From Oscillospiraceae bacterium (lineage in GTDB: Bacteria; Bacillota; Clostridia; Oscillospirales; Oscillospiraceae), in contig CACYXE010000016.1 of NCBI GenBank assembly GCA_902778275.1, positions 1-41,109 on the forward strand: 41,109 nucleotides of DNA, in the 5' to 3' direction. Position numbers and translations under genes: made by a program. Numbering within the stretch: position 1 is the stretch's first letter; each line of letters begins with the position of its first letter. The notes below the pieces were generated by a model. It was not told the origin of the DNA. It did not search any database and saw nothing but the letters and a program-made list of their open reading frames with translations. This document shows, piece by piece, positions 37,121 to 41,109 of this stretch.

Positions 37121-39259
37121 ATGGGACAGACCAGGAACACCATGGGCAGAGCCGCCGTGAAAACGGCGGAAAAGGGGACCCGGGAAAACGGCGTCACGGT
37201 CGCCCTGGCGGGCAATCCCAACGTGGGCAAGAGCAGCGTGTTCAACCGGCTTACCGGCAGCCGCCAGCATACCGGCAACTGGGCAGGCAAGACCGTGGTC
37301 AATGCCCGGGGAAGCTGCCGGAGCGGCAATAGGAACTATGACATGGTAGATATCCCGGGCACCTATTCACTGCTGGCCCGCTCGGCCGAGGAGGAGCTGG
37401 CCCGGGATTTCATATGCTTCGGCGGCGCGGATGCAGTGGTGCTGGTCTGTGACGGGACCAACCTGCCCCGCAGCATGAACCTGCTGCTGCAGGTGATGGA
37501 AAGCACGCCGCGGGTTCTCCTGTGCGTCAATCTGATGGATGAAGTGCGGCGGAAAGGGATCCGGCTGGATCTGCCGCTGCTGGCCGGACGGCTGGGGATC
37601 CCGGTGATCGGGATCAGCTCACGGGAAAAAGGCAGCCGCGGACAGCTCCTTCGAGCTTTGGACGCTATGCCGGATACGCTGCCGGATACGGTCTTCCAGC
37701 CCGTCTACCCCGCGGCGGTGGAGGCGGCGGTCTCCAAACTTTTGCCTGTTGCGGCGCCGCTCTGCGGCGGTAAGCTCAGCCCCCGCTGGCTCAGCCTGCG
37801 TCTGCTGGAATGGGACGGGAGCATCCTGAAACAGGCTGACAGATTCCTGGACGGCGCCGTGACCCAAAGCGCCGCGCTGCGGGAGGAACTGTCCCGTCAG
37901 CGCGCGTACCTGAAGGAGAAGGGACTGGACAGCGATTCTCTGTCGGATCTGCTGGCAGAGACGTTGGTTCGGACAGGGGAGAAGCTGTGCAGCGGCGTGG
38001 TCACTGCCCGGGAGCAGGGCTACTCCGAGCGGGACCGGCGGCTCGACTGCCTGGTCACCGGACGCCGGCTGGGCTATCCTTTGATGCTCCTGCTACTGGC
38101 GATGGTGCTGTACGTCACCATCGCCGGGGCGAACATTTTGTCGGACGGGCTGGCGTCGCTGCTGTTTTCCCTGGAGAAAAAACTGGACGCGCTGCTTCTC
38201 CTGCTCATGGCCCCCGCCTGGCTGCGCGGGCTGCTTGTAGACGGCGCGTACAGGGTACTGGCCTGGGTGGTGTCGGTGATGCTGCCGCCCATGGCGATCT
38301 TTTTCCCCTTGTTCACGCTGCTGGAGGATCTGGGCTATTTGCCCCGGGTGGCCTTCAATCTGGACCGGCCGTTCCAGCGCTGCGGCGCCTGCGGGAAAAT
38401 GGGACTCACCATGTGTATGGGCTTTGGCTGCAACGCCGCGGGCGTAGTGGGCTGCCGGATCATCGACTCAGAGCGGGAACGGCTGCTGGCGATCCTGACC
38501 AACAGCCTCGTACCGTGCAACGGGCGCTTTCCCATGCTGATCGCGGTGCTGAGCATGTTCTTCACCGCGGCGGCCGCCAATGGCTGGAATACGCTGCTGT
38601 GCGCCCTGCTGCTGTCGGGACTGATCCTTGTAAGCGTGCTGTGCACGCTGCTGGCGTCCCGGCTGCTGACAGCCACAGTCTTGAAAGGGAAGCCGTCCTC
38701 CTTCGTGCTGGAGCTGCCGCCCTACCGCAGGCCCCAGATCGGCAGCGTGCTTCTGCACTCGCTCCTGGACCGGACCTTGTTTGTGCTGGGACGGGCGGCT
38801 GCTGTGGCGCTGCCCGCGGGGATGCTGCTTTGGATCATGGCCAACGTGCAGCGGGATGGGATCAGTCTGATGACCCGCTGTGCCGCGCTCCTCGACCCGC
38901 TTGGGCGCTTTATCGGTATGGACGGTGTGATCCTGCTGGCCTTTCTGCTGGGGCTGCCCGCCAATGAGACTGTGCTGCCTATAATCCTGATGGCTTATAC
39001 CGCCCGGGGAAGCCTGCAGGAACTGGGGGCGCTGTCCGACATCCGGCTGCTGCTGGTGCAAAACGGCTGGACCGGGGTCACAGCTCTGTGCGTCCTGCTG
39101 TTTACCCTGCTGCACTGGCCCTGCTCCACCACGCTGTTGACCATCCGCCGGGAGGCGGGGAGTTGGAAGTGGGCGGGCCTTGCGGCATTGATCCCGACTA
39201 TAGGAGGCATGACGGTCTGCGCACTGGTCACTGCTGCGGCCCGGCTCCTGGGAATATAA
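37121..39259 (+). CDS. feoB: Ferrous iron transport protein B
   Basis: A 712-residue inner-membrane Fe2+ transporter with an N-terminal GTPase. G1 is GNPNVGKSS (31-39), switch region QHTGNWAGKTV, G3 DIPGTYSL and G4 NLMDE, followed by a helical linker. The C-terminal membrane domain has two Gate regions, with the conserved-cysteine stretch GFGCNAAGVVGCR and LGLPANETVLP. Length is usual for Firmicutes. The ATG at 37121 follows GGGAGGG; a GTG at 37100 is in frame but less likely. No FeoC gene follows. Confidence 0.96.
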   Translation: MGQTRNTMGRAAVKTAEKGTRENGVTVALAGNPNVGKSSVFNRLTGSRQHTGNWAGKTVVNARGSCRSGNRNYDMVDIPGTYSLLARSAEEELARDFICFGGADAVVLVCDGTNLPRSMNLLLQVMESTPRVLLCVNLMDEVRRKGIRLDLPLLAGRLGIPVIGISSREKGSRGQLLRALDAMPDTLPDTVFQPVYPAAVEAAVSKLLPVAAPLCGGKLSPRWLSLRLLEWDGSILKQADRFLDGAVTQSAALREELSRQRAYLKEKGLDSDSLSDLLAETLVRTGEKLCSGVVTAREQGYSERDRRLDCLVTGRRLGYPLMLLLLAMVLYVTIAGANILSDGLASLLFSLEKKLDALLLLLMAPAWLRGLLVDGAYRVLAWVVSVMLPPMAIFFPLFTLLEDLGYLPRVAFNLDRPFQRCGACGKMGLTMCMGFGCNAAGVVGCRIIDSERERLLAILTNSLVPCNGRFPMLIAVLSMFFTAAAANGWNTLLCALLLSGLILVSVLCTLLASRLLTATVLKGKPSSFVLELPPYRRPQIGSVLLHSLLDRTLFVLGRAAAVALPAGMLLWIMANVQRDGISLMTRCAALLDPLGRFIGMDGVILLAFLLGLPANETVLPIILMAYTARGSLQELGALSDIRLLLVQNGWTGVTALCVLLFTLLHWPCSTTLLTIRREAGSWKWAGLAALIPTIGGMTVCALVTAAARLLGI

Positions 39260-39291
39260 AAATACGCCGTCCGGTCACCCGGGCGGCGTAT
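39259..39291 (-). terminator. Terminator for the DUF975 gene (and possibly feoB)
   Basis: ATACGCCGTCCGG (39262-39274) pairs with CCGGGCGGCGTAT (39279-39291) with one G-T pair. The minus strand has a clear T5 tail; the plus strand does not. Confidence 0.7.
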
Positions 39292-39300
39292 GTATCAGAG

Positions 39301-40035
39301 TCAGATGTTCCCATCAAACTGGTACCGTTCCTGCGTCAGGGGCTTGAGCTTGTCATAGAACAGCAGGTAGCTGATCTCGTGATAAGGCTGGTACCAGACG
39401 CTCACGGCATAGCCCAGGATAGGGATCGCGGTGAGGATGACATAGCCGAGAAAGCTCAGGTCCAGGACGAAAAGCTGCCCCTTGTAGCCCATGGTCATCT
39501 GCTTGCTGGCGCGGATGCAGTTCATGATGGAATAGTCCGGATGCTCCAGCATAATATAGGGGGCCATGCTGTAGCGGTAAGCCGCGACGATGCCCGGAAT
39601 GAGGAACAGCAGGGACCAGAGCGCGATGAACAAGCCCATGACCAGGCGAAGGATGACCAGCCGGAAGTTCGGGCCGAAGCCGTCCAGCAAATTGCCGTAT
39701 ACCGCGCCCAAGCCGCGGACGGTATTGAAAATAAAGACGGTGAAGCCTACGCCGATGAACAGCTCCATGATTTCCAGAGCGGTGGCGATCAGCTGAGCTC
39801 CGGCGGAAGGCTGCATCTCATTGAGGGCGGACAGGGCATAGTTCACGCTGCCCTCATTCATGTACTCCGTGTACTGGGCAAACTGCTCATAGGAGACGCC
39901 GGTAAGCCTTGCAGAGAGATAATTGCATAAAGCCGTAACGGCAACGAAGATGATGCTGGCATAGATGACTTTTCGGTTGGACAGGCGGATGATCTCGCGG
40001 GCCTGCCGCTTCAATTCGGGACGTTCTATTTTCAT
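39301..40035 (-). CDS. DUF975 family membrane protein
   Basis: A 244-residue membrane protein with about five to six hydrophobic segments. The start (ERPELKRQAREIIRLSNRKV), WSLLFLIPGIVAAYRYSMAPYI, NCIRASKQMTMGYKGQLFVLDLSF-like region and final EISYLLFYDKLK follow the DUF975 pattern of Firmicutes. The family's function is unknown; helices and the 'IPGI-x-x-x-YRYSM' element resemble glycerophosphodiester-associated membrane domains. AGGAG precedes the ATG at 40035, behind its own promoter. Confidence 0.88.
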   Translation of the reverse strand: MKIERPELKRQAREIIRLSNRKVIYASIIFVAVTALCNYLSARLTGVSYEQFAQYTEYMNEGSVNYALSALNEMQPSAGAQLIATALEIMELFIGVGFTVFIFNTVRGLGAVYGNLLDGFGPNFRLVILRLVMGLFIALWSLLFLIPGIVAAYRYSMAPYIMLEHPDYSIMNCIRASKQMTMGYKGQLFVLDLSFLGYVILTAIPILGYAVSVWYQPYHEISYLLFYDKLKPLTQERYQFDGNI

Positions 40036-40084
40036 TGTGATCTCCTGCAATTGATAGAAAAAAATGGGATTGACGGATAAACAC

Positions 40085-40113
40085 AATATAGCATTCAGGA
40101 CCTGAGAAGTAAA
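40085..40113 (-). promoter_or_regulatory. Promoter for the DUF975 gene
   Basis: TTTACT (40108-40113) and TATATT (40085-40090) on the minus strand have a 17-bp spacer. Confidence 0.6.
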
Positions 40114-40144
40114 GAAAAATAATCTGATATTTTACAAAAACTCC

Positions 40145-40173
40145 TTGACAAGCAGGGGTGTCAGTGCTATTAT
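40145..40173 (+). promoter_or_regulatory. Promoter for tRNA-Leu
   Basis: TTGACA (40145-40150) and TGCTATTAT (TATTAT at 40168-40173) have a 17-bp spacer, 20 bp before the tRNA. Confidence 0.8.
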
Positions 40174-40192
40174 TATCAAGCATTCCAAATGT

Positions 40193-40280
40193 GCGCGAGT
40201 GGTGGAATTGGCAGACTCGCTAGATTCAGGTTCTAGTGCTCACTCCGGGCGTGCGGGTTCAAGTCCCGCCTCGCGCACCA
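40193..40280 (+). tRNA. trnL: tRNA-Leu (anticodon CAG)
   Basis: An 88-nt class II tRNA with encoded CCA. Acceptor GCGCGAG/CTCGCGC, anticodon stem CTAGA/TCTAG around TTCAGGT (anticodon CAG), a long variable arm, and T arm GCGGG-TTCAAGT-CCCGC. Its 3' end is the probable attachment site for the neighbouring integrase. Confidence 0.96.
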
Positions 40281-40284
40281 TATT

Positions 40285-40320
40285 TTGACCTCAAATCGAA
40301 AGATTTGGGGTCAATTTTTA
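40285..40320 (+). terminator. tRNA-Leu terminator
   Basis: TTGACCTCAAATC (40285-40297) pairs with GATTTGGGGTCAA (40302-40314) around GAAA, followed by T5. Confidence 0.85.
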
Positions 40321-40388
40321 TATTTCTGAGAACTTTTTTGGCAAGTTCATTTTTCGCCGTTTCTCACTTTCCTTCGACAAAGGGCCGA

Positions 40389-40434
40389 TTTCTAACGTTT
40401 TTCTAACACTTTTCTAACGCCGTGTTAGAAAAGG
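40389..40434. repeat. TTCTAAC repeats at the end of the integrase gene
   Basis: TTTCTAAC occurs three times in direct order (from about 40389, 40400 and 40411), followed by an inverted GTTAGAAAA (40424-40432). The last two form a short hairpin around GCC. Position between the tRNA att end and int is that of arm-type recombinase sites, or simply the int terminator. Confidence 0.5.
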
Positions 40435-41109
40435 CTGGACGCCATTTTCTGCGTCAGAAGTTCTTTCCTCTGCATATCCAGGTGTCCGTAAATGTTCGCG
40501 GTCATCTGAATATCGGCGTGACCCATGTATTCCTGTACATCTTTCAGCGTAAAGCCGTTGTTCAAGAGCAAGCTGGCGCAGCTGTGCCGAAGCTCATGGA
40601 AACGGATATGCGGTAGATGGTTCTTCTTCAGGAGAAGCGAGAAATGAGAGGAAACGTAATCCGGCGAAAAGGGTGTGCCGTTGGGCCACTTGAAGATAAA
40701 GTCGTTTTCCTCGTAGTCTGCGCCGCAGAGCTTTCGGTTGATCGCTTCCTCGGTTTTGGCTTGGATAAAGATTTCCTTTGCCTCGGGCGATAAGGGGAAA
40801 GATCGGTGGCTGGAGCTGTTCTTAGTCTTGTCCTTGCAGACTGTTGTCGTGACCTTCGAGACAGTGTGCTTGATCGTGAGCCGTCCGGCAGTGAAATCTA
40901 CGCTGTCCCATTTCAGCCCCAGGACTTCGCTCCGGCGAAGACCGTAAAGTGCTGTAATCTTCACAAGGGGATAGATGGGATCATCCCGGATCGCGTCAAA
41001 CAGGGCTTTAAGCTGTTCGGCGCTGTAGTAGCTGGATTCATACCGCTGCTTCTTCGGAAGCTCGACGAATTGACAGGGATTCGTTTGCAGCATGCCGTTC
41101 TTCACCGCC
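40425..41109 (-). CDS. Tyrosine site-specific integrase, C-terminal part
   Basis: The frame is open through the right window edge, giving the last 227 or so residues of a phage/ICE-type integrase. The catalytic residues are visible: Arg in LYGLRRSEVLGL, HELRHSCAS (His-x-x-Arg), MGHADIQMT and the Tyr in ANIYGHLD. A core-binding segment end (QTNPCQFVELPKK) precedes. Tn916/phage-type integrases recombine an element into a tRNA 3' end. Here the gene ends 144 bp after tRNA-Leu, so the element should extend to the right beyond the window. The N-terminal domain is not visible. Confidence 0.93.
   Translation of the reverse strand, partial: AVKNGMLQTNPCQFVELPKKQRYESSYYSAEQLKALFDAIRDDPIYPLVKITALYGLRRSEVLGLKWDSVDFTAGRLTIKHTVSKVTTTVCKDKTKNSSSHRSFPLSPEAKEIFIQAKTEEAINRKLCGADYEENDFIFKWPNGTPFSPDYVSSHFSLLLKKNHLPHIRFHELRHSCASLLLNNGFTLKDVQEYMGHADIQMTANIYGHLDMQRKELLTQKMASSLF

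Overview
The window reads as chromosome of a high-GC, gut-type anaerobic Firmicute (class Clostridia, most likely Oscillospiraceae; this is an inference). The grounds are sigma-A promoters, AGGAGG-type ribosome sites, lipoproteins with an L-x-G-C lipobox, ZTP and tetrahydrofolate riboswitches, a PfoR-type membrane protein, a CBS-domain pyrophosphatase, FeoA/FeoB and tripartite tricarboxylate (TTT) transporter genes. The layout is mosaic: GC-rich housekeeping genes, broken by one block with milder codon bias (about 20.9-30.5 kb) and one clearly AT-rich patch (about 31.5-33.5 kb).

Left part (1-20.5 kb). The 5' end of purC runs off the left edge behind a long leader. The leader holds a ZTP riboswitch with its own terminator and then a second terminator just before purC. 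A PfoR-like membrane protein, a large propeller-plus-binding-protein lipoprotein, a PfkB kinase, a second solute-binding lipoprotein and malQ follow. Next come a CBS-type manganese pyrophosphatase, a surface M3 peptidase, a GyrI-like/TfoX-like pair, a ydjC-lysA-class A serine hydrolase operon, a VWA/AAA ATPase pair, and a glutaredoxin-like/DUF4870/TSUP transporter operon.

Central block (20.5-30.7 kb). A GntR/FCD regulator, an AEC-family transporter and a transketolase split into two genes run left. tctC-tctB-tctA-citD-citE-citF run right from a promoter whose -10 abuts a perfect 16-bp palindrome. The likely role is regulated uptake and lyase cleavage of a tri- or dicarboxylate. The citD product lacks the serine that normally carries the citrate lyase prosthetic group, and no citC, citX or citG is present, so the chemistry may not be ordinary citrate cleavage.

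Right part (30.7-41.1 kb). A metallophosphoesterase lies next to a decayed DUF2075 nuclease-helicase gene (nonsense codon 10, altered Walker A). Then follow a 33-bp-period degenerate repeat and a tRNA-Gln whose 3' tail is duplicated 151 bp away. rdgB stands divergent to a THF-riboswitch folT/5-formyl-THF cyclo-ligase operon. After that come a cysteine hydrolase, a VOC protein, feoA-feoB, a DUF975 membrane protein, and tRNA-Leu followed by a tyrosine integrase that marks the edge of an integrated element continuing beyond the window.
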